Shown here in pieces: positions 9,127 through 18,996 of a stretch of DNA of 64,000 nt. Made by a program: the position numbers and the translations under genes. The notes under the pieces were generated by a model. It saw only the letters and a program-made list of their open reading frames with translations. It did no database searches and had not been told where the DNA came from. The stretch comes from Variovorax sp. (lineage in GTDB: Bacteria; Pseudomonadota; Gammaproteobacteria; Burkholderiales; Burkholderiaceae_C): positions 105,907-169,906 of the forward strand of contig JANXTS010000046.1 in the NCBI GenBank assembly GCA_025352265.1, in the 5' to 3' direction. Positions within the stretch are counted from its first letter, which is position 1. Every line of letters starts with the position of its first letter.

Positions 9127-9519
9127 TCAGACCAGCCGCACCAGTACGGTGCCCGCAGCTGCGATGTGCGCCAGCGTAATCACTACAGATATGCCGTGCA
9201 GCCACTTGAAGCGCTGGCGCATCCCTTGGTCGGTGGCGGCATTGATGGCCGGCATCAACAACTGTCGCGCGGGCACTGTTGTGATGGCAATGGCCGCCAT
9301 CAGCCCAGCAGCCACCGTATCCAGAGGCCACAGCAGGCCCGCACCGATTGCCGCGGCGGCGATCACGAACAGATAGAACGCTGGAAACGCGCGCCTCAGT
9401 GCGGCGCCTGCCACTTCAGGGGGCAAGGCCGTGAACAGGAAGGCCGCGAAGCCGAACGAATACAGCGCCATGCCGCCGAACAGCAATGCTGTGGTGAGGA
9501 CCGCCAGCGCCTGATTCAT
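9127..9519 (-). CDS. Small integral membrane protein (DUF4149-like)
   Basis: A 130-residue protein with four hydrophobic segments, at about residues 5-30, 47-70, 72-90 and 108-128. Between the third and fourth lies a conserved-looking polar loop LLMPAINAATDQGMRQRFKWLHGIS. This layout (FGGMALYSFGFAAFLF at the start and FKWLHGISV before the last helix) fits small DUF4149/TMEM205-type membrane proteins found in betaproteobacteria. Function unknown. Its ATG overlaps the stop of the upstream 69-codon gene by four bases, so the two are translationally coupled. Confidence 0.75.
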   Translation of the reverse strand: MNQALAVLTTALLFGGMALYSFGFAAFLFTALPPEVAGAALRRAFPAFYLFVIAAAAIGAGLLWPLDTVAAGLMAAIAITTVPARQLLMPAINAATDQGMRQRFKWLHGISVVITLAHIAAAGTVLVRLV

Positions 9520-9725
9520 GCGGATTCGGCGCTGTGGTCCGCAGCAGCCTTACCGCTAGGCAAATGTGCGAGCGCATTGCGGACGAACTGCTTCTCGTAG
9601 TGCCGGTTGCGGCGGTTCTTCTTTGCCGCGGCGCGCTGACCTTGGCGTTTGTCGACCACCAGATCGGTCATGCGACTCAGGTCATCGAGATCGCGGATGT
9701 CGTTGGGGGAATTGCGTCGTGGCAT
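9516..9725 (-). CDS. Small basic conserved protein of unknown function
   Basis: A 69-residue protein beginning MPRRNSPNDIRDLDDLSRMT, with a strongly basic centre KRQGQRAAAKKNRRNRHYEK and a short tail. The composition and the RRNRHYEKQF segment look like a small conserved family of Burkholderiales of unknown role (recollection). The ATG at 9723-9725 is chosen over the upstream in-frame ATG at 9845 because the extension has no conserved look. Its end overlaps the start of the membrane protein gene. Confidence 0.6.
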   Translation of the reverse strand: MPRRNSPNDIRDLDDLSRMTDLVVDKRQGQRAAAKKNRRNRHYEKQFVRNALAHLPSGKAAADHSAESA

Positions 9726-9930
9726 GCCCAAAAGTCTGCCTGAGGACGCGCAAGCCTGCATTGCGTATGGGCAAAAACGCTGACCGTTCTGCACGACGGC
9801 GCCTGCCCGTTGCGCCGCAGGGTTGCATAAGCCGCCGCATTGCAAACCGCGAACAGCGTGCGTCTAGGGAGTCCTCCATCGGGCTCCACCCACCATCTCG
9901 AATGCCTCCGCAGCGCTCGTCAGCAGGAAG

Positions 9931-10335
9931 CTATGTGCGACGATCATCGCCGGCGAACTGGCCCCCTCGCATGCACCCGCACAACAACTCGACCACCTGC
10001 GCAACATCGACTGGCTTGCTCAACAGGTGATCAAACGGGCCCTTTTTTCGAAGCTCAGCCAATCGCGAAACACTACCGGACAGCGCTATGAGCAGCAACG
10101 ACCCTTGAGATGCCGCACGCAATGCCATCGCTGCGCCCTCCCCGCCCAGACCCGCCATTTCAAGATCGAAGATTGCAGCGCCCGGTCGGTGGGCTATGCC
10201 CCGCTGGACGGCATCTTCGCCCGTGTATGCAACCCGAAACGCCGCTTGCGGCAAATGCAGACTAAGCACCTCCGCCATCATGTCAGCTGCATCGTGTTCG
10301 TCGTCCAAGATCAAAATCTCGAAGGGCTGTGCCAT
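9931..10335 (-). CDS. Single-domain response regulator (CheY-like)
   Basis: A 134-residue receiver domain without an output domain. It has the acidic pair in LILDDEHDAADMM, the phospho-acceptor Asp in AAIFDLEMAG, a Ser in the switch position (LIALSGS) and the conserved Lys in LLSKPVD. It is divergent from a histidine kinase gene whose start is 98 bases away, so the two very probably form a signalling pair sharing the intergenic promoter region. With no DNA-binding domain it must act through protein contacts or as part of a phosphorelay. Confidence 0.85.
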   Translation of the reverse strand: MAQPFEILILDDEHDAADMMAEVLSLHLPQAAFRVAYTGEDAVQRGIAHRPGAAIFDLEMAGLGGEGAAMALRAASQGSLLLIALSGSVSRLAELRKKGPFDHLLSKPVDVAQVVELLCGCMRGGQFAGDDRRT

Positions 10336-10432
10336 TGCAGTTGCTTCCGCGTGGAAATGAAATCAGAAGGATCGTGAACAGATGAAGGAAATAGTTAACA
10401 TTTCCCTACCAACGCTCGTTTGAGAAACCGCC

Positions 10433-11566
10433 ATGCAGATCGCAGATTTTCTGGAAACCGCTAAAGAGTCGATCCTGACCGAATCCATTGAGTACGCCAG
10501 GACCATCCTGCGTTTGAAAGAAGAAGAAGAAGCGATTCTGAGAAGCCATCTGCCTTTGGTTCTAAAAGCGGTTTCATCCGACTTGCGCACTGCTCAGAGT
10601 AGGACTGAGTCGATTGACAAGTCGCATGGTCTCTCAAACCTCTTTGGGAGCGGCCCGGAGACAGCCGCAGAGACGCACGGCCTCCTGCGCGCACGGAGCG
10701 GCTTGCACATCGATCAGGTCATCGCTGAATACCGGGCACTTCGTTCTTGCGTCTTGCGGCTTTGGGCCGATGACGCGCCGCCCGGCGTCGACGCTGTGCG
10801 CGATGTGGGTCGATTCAATGAAGCGATCGATCAGGCGCTGGCAGAGTCGGTGCGGACCTATGCGGCCGAGGTCGACCGATGGCAGCATATTTTCCTGGGT
10901 GTTCTCGGCCATGACCTGCGAGGCCCGTTGAATGCCATCGCATTGACCGCCGAGTTGATTGCGGTGAAAGCGCCACCGGAGCTCCACTTGCCCACTGCGA
11001 CACTGTCCAAAAGCACACGTCGCATGGCGTCCCTCATGGACTCTCTCTTGCAATACAACATGGCTGGATTAAGCGGCGGAATGCCGATCGAACGGGCACC
11101 GATCGACCTCGCAGCGGCGTGTCGGGAAGAGCTTGAGATTCAGCGTGCTGCGCTGCCCGGCGCCCGCATCGAAATGGTGACGCAGGGTGACACCAGCGGT
11201 GAGTTCGACGGATCGAGGCTTCGCGAAGCACTGGGCAACCTGGTAACCAATGCTGTTAAGCACGGGGTTCCTGACGAGCCCGTCATCGTGAAGATCGAGG
11301 GCGAGCATTCGGCGGTGCGGTTGAGCGTCGAAAACGCTACGGCTCACGACATCACGACTAACGAGATGGAACAGCTCTTCGAACCGCTTCGCCGGGGGGC
11401 CGCGAAGGGGCCGGGGTCCGACCGCTCGAACCTCGGCCTTGGCCTGTTCATCGTGAGGCAGATCGCAAAGGTGCATGGGGGTGATGTTCGGGGACAGTGT
11501 TCAGGAAAGCGTGTGAAGTTCACCATGACACTACCGCGGTCAGCGACGGCCGCAGCGCAGGGGTAA
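10433..11566 (+). CDS. Soluble sensor histidine kinase with N-terminal RsbRD-like domain
   Basis: A 377-residue cytoplasmic kinase with no membrane segment. Residues 1-150 are helical and resemble RsbRD_N modules (LKEEEEAILRSHLPLVLKAV). The dimerisation/phospho-acceptor box is FLGVLGHDLRGPLNAIAL near residue 160, with His in GHDLRGPL. The ATPase domain shows the N-box LGNLVTNAVKHG and the G2 region GLGLFIVRQIAKVHGG. It would autophosphorylate and pass phosphate to a receiver; the divergent single-domain regulator is the obvious partner. The signal is unknown and must be intracellular. Confidence 0.87.
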   Translation: MQIADFLETAKESILTESIEYARTILRLKEEEEAILRSHLPLVLKAVSSDLRTAQSRTESIDKSHGLSNLFGSGPETAAETHGLLRARSGLHIDQVIAEYRALRSCVLRLWADDAPPGVDAVRDVGRFNEAIDQALAESVRTYAAEVDRWQHIFLGVLGHDLRGPLNAIALTAELIAVKAPPELHLPTATLSKSTRRMASLMDSLLQYNMAGLSGGMPIERAPIDLAAACREELEIQRAALPGARIEMVTQGDTSGEFDGSRLREALGNLVTNAVKHGVPDEPVIVKIEGEHSAVRLSVENATAHDITTNEMEQLFEPLRRGAAKGPGSDRSNLGLGLFIVRQIAKVHGGDVRGQCSGKRVKFTMTLPRSATAAAQG

Positions 11567-11919
11567 CGGGCAAGCCGGCGCAAATCGACGGTGTTCCTAG
11601 AACGCATCAAGTGGTCATGCGGTGTCTAAGGGCGGAAAGTGCGCGGAGATCGAGGTCGAGCGGACATCGATGAGTCGTTACTCCAACGGCGTGGGTGCGT
11701 GGCCGACGACCAGCGCGGTCATACCGTCTTCAGCTGACGAGCCCATCACGCGCAGTACTTGGTAATTCTTTCCGCTCTTGGTTCCGCGCTTGACGGGCAT
11801 CCCGCACGAGCCATGCTGATACACTGCCGCCGCCTAACGGAAGCTGTCTTCGAGTCCAAGTTTGATCGAGCTCGCCGAGAGGCTCTTTTACCCCTGCAGG
11901 ACGAGCTGGAGACCAAACC
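11567..11919. other. Intergenic region before the amino-acid importer
   Basis: About 350 bases without a recognisable gene. It must hold the promoter of the amino-acid ABC operon. The first gene has a good ribosome-binding site (GGAGACC) eight bases before its ATG at 11920. No operator or riboswitch is recognised. Confidence 0.4.
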
Positions 11920-12945
11920 ATGAGCACTCAACGAGCCTATTTGCGCCGAAACCATTTTTCAGCGTTGGCATTCGCGGCGATGTCCGTGGCCGCGCACGCC
12001 GACGTCCTCGACGACGTCAAGTCGCACGGCGTGGTCAAGTGTGGCGTGACCCTTGCCGCTCCCGGCTTCTCTGCCGAGGACAACACCGGCAATCGCAAAG
12101 GTTTTGACATCGACATGTGCAAGGCCATCGCAGCCTCCGCGCTCGGTGACCCCAGCAAAGTCCAGCTCGTGCCGATGGACCTTAAAACCGCCTTCGCCGG
12201 CCTCCCTACGGGCGCCGTCGACGTGTTGACGCACCGGTTCACCTGGACGCAAAGCCGCGACGTCAGCGGAATGAAGTTTGCAAAGGTCATGTTCTTTGAT
12301 GGGCAAGGGTTTGCGGTGACCACAAAATCGAAAGCCAGCAAGGTTGCCGATTTGAACAACGCGACCATCTGTACGGCTCAGGGCAGCACATCGGAACTGA
12401 TCGTGGCTGACTACTTTCGCGCCCACAACCTGAAATACAAGATCGTCACCTTCGCTTCGCAAGAGCAAGCCTGGGATGCCTTCGTCGGCAAGCGCTGCGA
12501 CGCGGCCATCAACGATCGCTCGGGATTGGCAGCCCGGCTGGCCGCACTTCCCAATCGCGACGAGTTCAAGGTGCTGGCTGAGACCGTGTCCAACGAACCC
12601 ATCGGCCCAATCGTCGCGCAAGGGCAGCCGCGCTGGGAAGCGGTTGTGCGCTTCACTCTCAACGCGCTGGTGGCTGCCGAAGAACAAGGCGTTAACCAGG
12701 CCAATGTTGACGAGCAGAGAAATGCACAAAGCCCCGACGCTCAACGACTGCTTGGCGTGACCGGCGACTTTGGCAGCAAGATGGGACTGGCTAACGACTG
12801 GGCTTACCAGGCAATCAAGGCAGTCGGCAACTACGGCGAGATCTGGGACCGCAACGTTGGGCCAAAGACGCCGCTGCGGCTCGAGCGAGGACGCAATGCA
12901 CTGGTTGCCAACGGCGGCCTGATGATGAGTATTCCCGTCCGCTGA
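11920..12945 (+). CDS. Polar amino-acid ABC transporter substrate-binding protein (AapJ-like)
   Basis: A 341-residue secreted binding protein of the SBP_bac_3 family. The N-terminal signal region leads to AAHA-DVLDDVKSHG. The mature protein begins with the typical LDDVKSHGVVKCGV and continues with GFDIDMCKAIAASALGD, the general AapJ/BztA pattern. Its length of about 340 residues is that of the general L-amino-acid subgroup, longer than HisJ/GlnH. It delivers polar amino acids, or a related compound, to the two permeases and ATPase that follow. The downstream amidohydrolase suggests the cargo may be an amino-acid derivative rather than a common amino acid, but that is inference. Confidence 0.88.
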   Translation: MSTQRAYLRRNHFSALAFAAMSVAAHADVLDDVKSHGVVKCGVTLAAPGFSAEDNTGNRKGFDIDMCKAIAASALGDPSKVQLVPMDLKTAFAGLPTGAVDVLTHRFTWTQSRDVSGMKFAKVMFFDGQGFAVTTKSKASKVADLNNATICTAQGSTSELIVADYFRAHNLKYKIVTFASQEQAWDAFVGKRCDAAINDRSGLAARLAALPNRDEFKVLAETVSNEPIGPIVAQGQPRWEAVVRFTLNALVAAEEQGVNQANVDEQRNAQSPDAQRLLGVTGDFGSKMGLANDWAYQAIKAVGNYGEIWDRNVGPKTPLRLERGRNALVANGGLMMSIPVR

Positions 12946-12994
12946 CCCATGGTGATCAGGTCGCCAGCGCGGTGAATTCAGCCCGCCTTCGCGC

Positions 12995-14161
12995 ATGAGG
13001 GCACGCCCGCGCTCGAAGCCGGATCGCGTCTTTTCTATGGAGCGCCTGCCGGGCAGCATTGGCCAGCTGATGCTCCTGGCCGCTGTGGCTTGGCTGGCCT
13101 GGCATTGCATCGCAAACTTCATCGGCAATGCGCGAGCGCTCGGTGTCTCAATGGGTTTCGGTTTCCTGCAAAGCGAGGCTGGCTTCGAGATCGCCCAGTC
13201 GATGATTTCGTTCGGTCCGGCGTCGAGCTACAGGGACGCCATCGTCGTGGCCACCCTCAACTCGCTGCTGGTGATCGTGCTGGCGAGTTTGTTCGGCACG
13301 CTGATCTCGTTGTGCGTGGCATTTGGTCGTCTCAGCACGCATCCGCTGATCCGCGGCGCCTCGTCTCTCTACATCGAGGTGTTCCGCAACATTCCGATGC
13401 TGCTGCAGATCTTCTTTTGGTATTTTTCTGCGTTGGCGCTGTTGCCCGGCGTCGGAGACAGTTACCAACTCGGCGCGGTTCTACTGAACAACCGCGGACT
13501 GTTCCTGCCACGCCTGATGCTGACACCGATGGCCTTCTGGGGCCTCGTAGCTGCGCTCGCAGGGTTCGTCGTCTTGTTCATCGTGCTGGTGCGTTCCACT
13601 CGGCCGCGCTTCGGCCCGCTTGGGCTAGCGCTTTTAGGGGTGGTCCTGCTGGCGTTGTGCCTCGCGCCGCTGATCTTTATCCATGCACAGTTCGGCCTCG
13701 AACGTCCAGTCGTCGAAGGCTTTAACGTCGGCGGCGGCTTCGCGTTGCTGCCCGAGCTCATCGCGTTGACGCTCGGCCTTTCGATCTACAACAGCACCTT
13801 CCTGGCTGAGATTTTCCGCGCTGGCATCATGTCGGTGCCCCGCGGCCAAACCGAAGCAGCCGCCACCGTTGGCCTGACCGGCGTGCGCGCTGCGGTGCTG
13901 GTCACGCTGCCGCAAGCGCTGCGCCTGGCGCTGCCGCCCGCAGCGGGCCAGTACCAGACCCTGGCCAAGGCCTCTTCGCTGGCCGCGGCGATTGGCTACC
14001 CGGACATCATGCAGATCGTCGGCGGAACTGTACTGAGCCAAACCGGCCAGGCGCTCGAGGCGATGGCGCTGGTCGTGCTGCTGTACGCGGCCATCAACCT
14101 AGTGATCGCACTCGTGGTGAACCTGGTAAATCGCCGCCTGCTTCGGGCCGAGCGACGGTGA
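12995..14161 (+). CDS. Amino-acid ABC transporter permease (AapQ-like)
   Basis: A 388-residue inner-membrane protein with about eight hydrophobic segments. The conserved permease motif around VFRNIPMLLQIFF and the EAA loop EIFRAGIMSVPRGQTEAAA identify the HisM/AapQ group. The long version with an inserted region between the two halves is typical of AapQ rather than HisQ. It pairs with the next gene product to form a heterodimeric channel. The start is uncertain: neither the ATG at 12995 nor the in-frame ATG at 13037 has a clear ribosome-binding site. Confidence 0.88.
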   Translation: MRARPRSKPDRVFSMERLPGSIGQLMLLAAVAWLAWHCIANFIGNARALGVSMGFGFLQSEAGFEIAQSMISFGPASSYRDAIVVATLNSLLVIVLASLFGTLISLCVAFGRLSTHPLIRGASSLYIEVFRNIPMLLQIFFWYFSALALLPGVGDSYQLGAVLLNNRGLFLPRLMLTPMAFWGLVAALAGFVVLFIVLVRSTRPRFGPLGLALLGVVLLALCLAPLIFIHAQFGLERPVVEGFNVGGGFALLPELIALTLGLSIYNSTFLAEIFRAGIMSVPRGQTEAAATVGLTGVRAAVLVTLPQALRLALPPAAGQYQTLAKASSLAAAIGYPDIMQIVGGTVLSQTGQALEAMALVVLLYAAINLVIALVVNLVNRRLLRAERR

Positions 14162-14162
14162 C

Positions 14163-15293
14163 ATGAGCGAAACGCCACTGCCTGAAGCAACGCCGATGGA
14201 GCGGTTCGTGCGCCCGACATTGATCGAGGCGCGCAGCACGCCAGTGACGAGCACCTCGGCGCTCGCCCGTTGGCGCCGCGCCTGGTTCTCGAGCTATGCG
14301 ATGGGCACGATCCTGCTGCTGGTACTCGCCGGCTTTGTCCCGCTCGGGTGGCGCTTCTTGCAATGGGCAGTGCTCGACGCGCACTGGCTCGGCAGTTCGA
14401 GCAAGGCTTGCCCCGACGGTCAGGGCGCCTGCTGGGCCTTCGTCATCGCGCGCTGGAAGCCTTGGCTGGTCGGCGATTTTCCTTCGGACCAGCTATGGCG
14501 CGCCGCCACCTGCTTTGTGGTGTTTGGGCTGTTCTGGACGTGGGTGGTGCGGCGCTCGCGCTTGGCCGACCCGGGACGCGTGCTGCTCGGCTTCGTGCTG
14601 TTGCCCCCAGCTTTCTTCTTGCTGTTGATCGGCGGCGGCCTACTGCCATTCGTGCCACCGACCCGCTGGGGCGGATTGCTGTTGACCTTGGTAGCTACCC
14701 TCGCTACGTTCGCCACTGCGCTGCCGCTCGGACTGGCGTTGGCGCTGGGCCGACGCTCGCCACTGCCGGTAGTGCGCTGGCTCTGCACGGCCTTTGTCGA
14801 GGGCATGCGCTCGGTGCCGCTGCTCGTGGTGCTGTTCATCGCGGCGACGCTGCTGCCGATGTTCCTGCCCAAGGGCTGGAACATAGACCTTTTTGTGCGA
14901 GCGCTGGTGGCCTTTGCACTGTTTAACGCCGCGATGGCCACCGAGGTGTTTCGCGGCGGCTTGCAGTTGATCGGTCGAGGTCAACTCGAGGCCGCCGCTA
15001 CCGTAGGGCTCGGCCGCTTCGCGACACTGGCCTTGGTTGTTCTGCCCCAGGCCGTCCGCGCCGTGGTGCCAGCGCTCGTGAATATCATGATCGCGGTAAT
15101 TAAAGAGACCACCCTGCTCTCGGTGATCGGCCTCAACGACTTCCTGGGCGCCGTGGAGAATGGCGCCAAGTCGCCCGACTGGTCCGGCGATTCCAACATC
15201 CTGACATCGGGCCACGTCTTCCTGGCTCTGGCCTATTTCGGAGTCTGCTTCGGCCTCTCGCATTACAGCCGCCGACTCGAAGGCACGCGCTGA
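14163..15293 (+). CDS. Amino-acid ABC transporter permease (AapM-like)
   Basis: A 376-residue membrane protein starting one base after the stop of the first permease. It carries [16 protein letters not shown] and the EAA loop [19 protein letters not shown], then [15 protein letters not shown] near the C-terminus, which is very typical of AapM/BztC permeases. It has an N-terminal extension of about 40 polar residues before the first helix. Partner of the preceding permease and of the ATPase encoded five bases downstream. Confidence 0.9.
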   Translation: MSETPLPEATPMERFVRPTLIEARSTPVTSTSALARWRRAWFSSYAMGTILLLVLAGFVPLGWRFLQWAVLDAHWLGSSSKACPDGQGACWAFVIARWKPWLVGDFPSDQLWRAATCFVVFGLFWTWVVRRSRLADPGRVLLGFVLLPPAFFLLLIGGGLLPFVPPTRWGGLLLTLVATLATFATALPLGLALALGRRSPLPVVRWLCTAFVEGMRSVPLLVVLFIAATLLPMFLPKGWNIDLFVRALVAFALFNAAMATEVFRGGLQLIGRGQLEAAATVGLGRFATLALVVLPQAVRAVVPALVNIMIAVIKETTLLSVIGLNDFLGAVENGAKSPDWSGDSNILTSGHVFLALAYFGVCFGLSHYSRRLEGTR

Positions 15294-15297
15294 TTCC

Positions 15298-16077
15298 ATG
15301 GAACCCGCAATGACCAACACCTCAGATGCCAGCGCCTTGATGGTCCGCATGGACGGCATCAACAAGTGGTACGGCGACTACCACGCTCTGCGCGACATCG
15401 ACCTGCAGGTTGCGGCTGGCGACCGCATCGTCATATGCGGGCCTTCGGGCTCGGGCAAATCTACGCTCGTGCGCACCGTGAATTTGCTTGAACCGTTCCA
15501 GCAGGGCAGCCTGCATGTCTGCGGCGTCGATATCGGCGCCGACACGATCACGCGTGCGGCCCGGCTGACGCTGAATCGGCGCGTGGGCATGGTGTTTCAG
15601 CAGTTCAACCTGTTTCCCCACATGACCGCACTGCAGAATCTCACTGTTGGGCCGGTCTGGGGCCACGGCGTGAGCCGGCGCGAGGCCAACGAGCGCGCGC
15701 TGCACTACCTCGAGCGGGTCGGTCTGCTGAGCCATGCCCACAAACGTCCAGCGGAACTCTCCGGCGGTCAGCAGCAGCGCGTCGCGATCGCGCGTACGCT
15801 GTGCACACAGCCGCAGGTCGTGCTGTTCGACGAGCCCACCGCCTCGCTCGATCCCGAAATGGTCAACGAAGTACTGCAGACCATGGAGGCGCTGGCCGGC
15901 GAGGGCATGACCATGTTGATAGTCACACACGAGATGGGCTTCGCGCGCCGCGTTGCCGATCGCGTGATCTTCATGGACCAGGGCCAGATCATCGAGACCG
16001 CGCCGCCCACAGAATTCTTTGAGCGCCCACAAAGCTTGCGGCTCAGGGCCTTCCTGGGCCAAGTGCTGCCGCACTGA
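15298..16077 (+). CDS. Amino-acid ABC transporter ATP-binding protein (AapP/GlnQ-like)
   Basis: A 259-residue ATPase. Walker [10 protein letters not shown] lies near residue 43, the Q-loop in [15 protein letters not shown], the signature [12 protein letters not shown], and Walker [17 protein letters not shown] with the H-loop VTHEMGFAR. Length and motifs are those of polar amino-acid importers. A second ATG four codons in (15310) is an equally good start. It is the energising subunit for the two permeases before it. Confidence 0.94.
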   Translation: MEPAMTNTSDASALMVRMDGINKWYGDYHALRDIDLQVAAGDRIVICGPSGSGKSTLVRTVNLLEPFQQGSLHVCGVDIGADTITRAARLTLNRRVGMVFQQFNLFPHMTALQNLTVGPVWGHGVSRREANERALHYLERVGLLSHAHKRPAELSGGQQQRVAIARTLCTQPQVVLFDEPTASLDPEMVNEVLQTMEALAGEGMTMLIVTHEMGFARRVADRVIFMDQGQIIETAPPTEFFERPQSLRLRAFLGQVLPH

Positions 16078-16122
16078 ACAGCGCATCGGTCCCACCCATT
16101 TACACAACAGGAGACTCTGACC

Positions 16123-17103
16123 ATGACCGTGATCGACGTCCACACCCACATGTTCACCACCAAGTGGCTCGAACTTCTCAAGAGCGAAGGCGGCACTTAC
16201 AACATCAAGACTCGCCCCGACGGACAAAAGGAAATTTTCCGGGGAGACACGCCGGTCGTGTTGCCGCAGCTCGGCCACTTCGACTACGACCTGCGCATCA
16301 AGCACATGGACGCTGCCGGTATCGACATTTCGATTGTCTCGCTGACCTGCCCCAACGTGTACTGGGGCAACGAGGACGTGAGTTGCCGCGCCGCCCGCGA
16401 ATCGAACGACAGCATGGCTCAGGCCCAGGCTACCTACCCGGACCGGATCCGATGGTTCACCTCGCTGCCTTGGGAGTATCCGCATCGCGCGCTCGAGGAG
16501 CTTGAGCGCACCTGCGCCAACGGCGCCTCTGGCGTGATGGTGCTTGCCAACATCGCCGGACGCAGTCTCACCGATCCGCTATTCGCGCCCATCTGGGCCG
16601 AGATCGATCGACGCGGACTTCCGGTGCTGGTGCACCCAACCGATCCGCCCGGCGTCGACCAAATGGACATGACCAAGTTCGACCTGAGCTGGTCGGTCGG
16701 CTTCATGTTCGACACCACGCTAGCCTTCGCACGGATGATCTTCGAAGGCTTCTTCGACCGCCATCCGAACTTGAAGATGATCGCCTCGCATGGCGGCGGC
16801 ACCCTGCCCTACCTGGTTGGCCGTTTTGAAAAGGGCGACGAGGTCGAGCTCTCGGTGCGGCGCCAGATGAAGCGCAAGCCGACGGACTACCTGCGCCATA
16901 TTTATTACGACTGCATCACCTACGATCCGGGCGCGCTGCGCTATCTGATTTCAGTCGTCGGCGCCGACCACGTGATGTTCGGGACCGACTGGCCGCATTG
17001 GGTGCACGACACCAAGGGCTCATTCGCTAACACCGCGGCTCTGCCGCAAGACCAGTGCGTCGCGCTGCGCTCGGGTACCGCGCAGCGCGTTTTCGGCTTG
17101 TAG
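16123..17103 (+). CDS. ACMSD-like metal-dependent amidohydrolase
   Basis: A 326-residue TIM-barrel protein of the amidohydrolase_2 family. Metal ligands visible in order: HxH in VIDVHTHMF (residues 7 and 9), His in VLVHPTDPPG, His in MIASHGGGTLPYL and Asp in FGTDWPHW. The pattern and length match aminocarboxymuconate-semialdehyde decarboxylases and related decarboxylases/hydrolases of aromatic or unsaturated acids. It follows the ABC genes by 45 bases and has its own ribosome-binding site (CAGGAGAC), so it probably belongs to the same operon and acts on the imported compound or a product of it. The exact substrate cannot be read. Confidence 0.85.
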   Translation: MTVIDVHTHMFTTKWLELLKSEGGTYNIKTRPDGQKEIFRGDTPVVLPQLGHFDYDLRIKHMDAAGIDISIVSLTCPNVYWGNEDVSCRAARESNDSMAQAQATYPDRIRWFTSLPWEYPHRALEELERTCANGASGVMVLANIAGRSLTDPLFAPIWAEIDRRGLPVLVHPTDPPGVDQMDMTKFDLSWSVGFMFDTTLAFARMIFEGFFDRHPNLKMIASHGGGTLPYLVGRFEKGDEVELSVRRQMKRKPTDYLRHIYYDCITYDPGALRYLISVVGADHVMFGTDWPHWVHDTKGSFANTAALPQDQCVALRSGTAQRVFGL

Positions 17104-17267
17104 CAGAAGGATCCACTGGGTACGCATCGTCGGCGCATTAACCGCGCATGAATATTCAAGCGCCCTCACTTTGCGTCGATGCCGATGGGTTTTGCCCTTT
17201 TCCCGCGCAGAACTTACGACTGGCTGTTCGTGCCGCATCGTGCGGACAGCGCCCTGAAACAGGGTCG

Positions 17268-18620
17268 TCAAAAAGTGGCTTGCGGCAAGTCTTTGGAGGT
17301 AAAGACCAGCGACACGCGCGCGTCTTCAGGCAACAGCGGCATCGTGTTGTCCCATGCGGTCCATGCCGAGCGGAGCTCGGCCAAGCGCTCGGGCTCACGT
17401 TCGCGCAGGTTGGCACGTTCGCGGGCATCGTTGGCCAAGTTGAACAGGTACTCGACACCGTCTATCTGCAAGTACTTCCAGTCGCCCCGGACTAGCGCGC
17501 GCTGCCCGCGATGAGTCATTCGCCAGCAGAGGTCGCGGCTTGCATGTTTCTCTGAAAGAGTGAGGGAAGACTGATCCGCTGCACCATCGAACACCGGCAG
17601 CAGGCTCAGGCCGTCGAGCGGGTAGTCGACATGCGACGCCACACGGGCGGCATCGAGCATGGTGGCAGTCCAGTCCATCGTGAGATTGGGCAAATTAGAC
17701 ACTCCGCCGGCCGCAATGCGTGCCGGCCAGCGGGCCATCAGTGGCACACGAATCCCCCCTTCGAGCAGGTCCATCTTCTGACCGACGAAAGGCCAATTGT
17801 TGGAAAATCGCTCACCTCCGTTGTCACTGGTGAACACAATCAGCGTGTCGTCGGACATGCCTCGTGCTTCGAGTGCGTCCATGACCCAGCCAATGCCTTC
17901 GTCCATGTGATGGATCATGCGTTGATATGTTGCCAGCGAACCGCCGTCGGTGTGTTTGCCAACGCCACCGATGCGCTCCGATTCAGCCCGGTCGTCGCGC
18001 GTGAGCCAAGGCCAATGCGGCGCGCTGTAGTGCAAGCTCAACAAAAACGGCCGCTCGGCCGACTGTTGCTCGATGAACTGCACCGCGCGCCGGCTCAGGA
18101 GGTCGGTGAGATAGCCATCTTCTTCGATTGGCGTTTCGTTGTGCCAGAAGTCGGGGACGCCGCGAGGATCGCAATGCGCAAAGTAGTCGGCGCCGCCAGA
18201 ATGAAAACCATAGTAGTGCTCGTATCCCGACATTCGCGGGCCGAAGTGCGGCGGATAGCCTAAATGCCATTTGCCGATCAGCGCAGTGGAAAAACCTGCG
18301 TCACGCAGCAATGAAGGCAGAGTCGGGTGTGACGATGAAATGCCGAGCACCTTATCGCCGCGAGCGTTTCCTGCAAGTGGTTCTTCAGCCGCACCGCGCA
18401 ACCGGTATTGCCAGCGGCCGGTGATAAGCGCGAACCGCGTTGGCGAACACACTGCAGAGTTTGCATAGCCGCGAGTAAAGCGCATGCCTTCGCTCGCTAA
18501 ACGGTCGAGGTTGGGCGACACGTTGGCGGGTTGGTTGGCCGCGTCGCGCGCACCTGTACAACCGAGATCGGCATAGCCTAGATCGTCGGCGAGGATGAAG
18601 ATGAGATTGGGACGTGTCAC
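17268..18620 (-). CDS. Sulfatase (arylsulfatase family, Cys-type)
   Basis: A 450-residue protein of the sulfatase/alkaline phosphatase superfamily, starting at a GTG. Metal-binding ILADDLGYADLG lies at residues 9-20 with the Asp pair, and the formylglycine site CSPTR (C58-R62) follows in a GYANSAVCSPTR context. Further family signatures are IGKWHLGY, LLSLHYSAPHWPW and VFTSDNGGERF. It hydrolyses a sulfate ester after maturation of Cys58. No signal peptide is evident, so it may act in the cytoplasm. No formylglycine-generating enzyme or anSME gene is in the window. It is the last gene on the minus strand downstream of the sugar-acid cluster, 376 bases beyond the SDR; membership of the same regulon is possible but not shown. 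Confidence 0.92.
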   Translation of the reverse strand: MTRPNLIFILADDLGYADLGCTGARDAANQPANVSPNLDRLASEGMRFTRGYANSAVCSPTRFALITGRWQYRLRGAAEEPLAGNARGDKVLGISSSHPTLPSLLRDAGFSTALIGKWHLGYPPHFGPRMSGYEHYYGFHSGGADYFAHCDPRGVPDFWHNETPIEEDGYLTDLLSRRAVQFIEQQSAERPFLLSLHYSAPHWPWLTRDDRAESERIGGVGKHTDGGSLATYQRMIHHMDEGIGWVMDALEARGMSDDTLIVFTSDNGGERFSNNWPFVGQKMDLLEGGIRVPLMARWPARIAAGGVSNLPNLTMDWTATMLDAARVASHVDYPLDGLSLLPVFDGAADQSSLTLSEKHASRDLCWRMTHRGQRALVRGDWKYLQIDGVEYLFNLANDARERANLREREPERLAELRSAWTAWDNTMPLLPEDARVSLVFTSKDLPQATF

Positions 18621-18996
18621 TGCATCGTTCTTCGACTTGGGGGTAATTTAGTTACTTTCCGAATCGCACGGCGGGGCGCCAACGGGCTCCGGGTCGCAAT
18701 CGGCATTGAAGCACTGTCTAAATTTTGCCATGGCTCAGGAAGGTGGAGCGATGTGCAGATTCATGCCGAAGAAGAACCATTGCTTCTTCTAGCTGGTCGA
18801 GGGCATCTCAAAGTCGAGTTTGCCTCGCGCATTCCTCGTCGGACTCGGTGCGCCGAGGAAGATCGCATCCGCGATAGCGCCGGTCCCCACCCTCACGCCG
18901 CTGGCCTGCAACCCTTACCCGCCTTTCAAGTTCAGGCGCCTGATGCTGGACCCCGACCTCACCAAGGCGCTGTTCGAGCAAAAACTGTGCTCGGAG
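18621..18996. other. Intergenic stretch between SDR and sulfatase
   Basis: No recognisable gene. On the plus strand a short open piece (about 18820-18990) reads PRAFLVGLGAPRK and later FRRLMLDPDLTKALFEQ. It looks faintly protein-like but has no clear start and runs into the SDR antisense; I cannot identify it. Confidence 0.3.
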
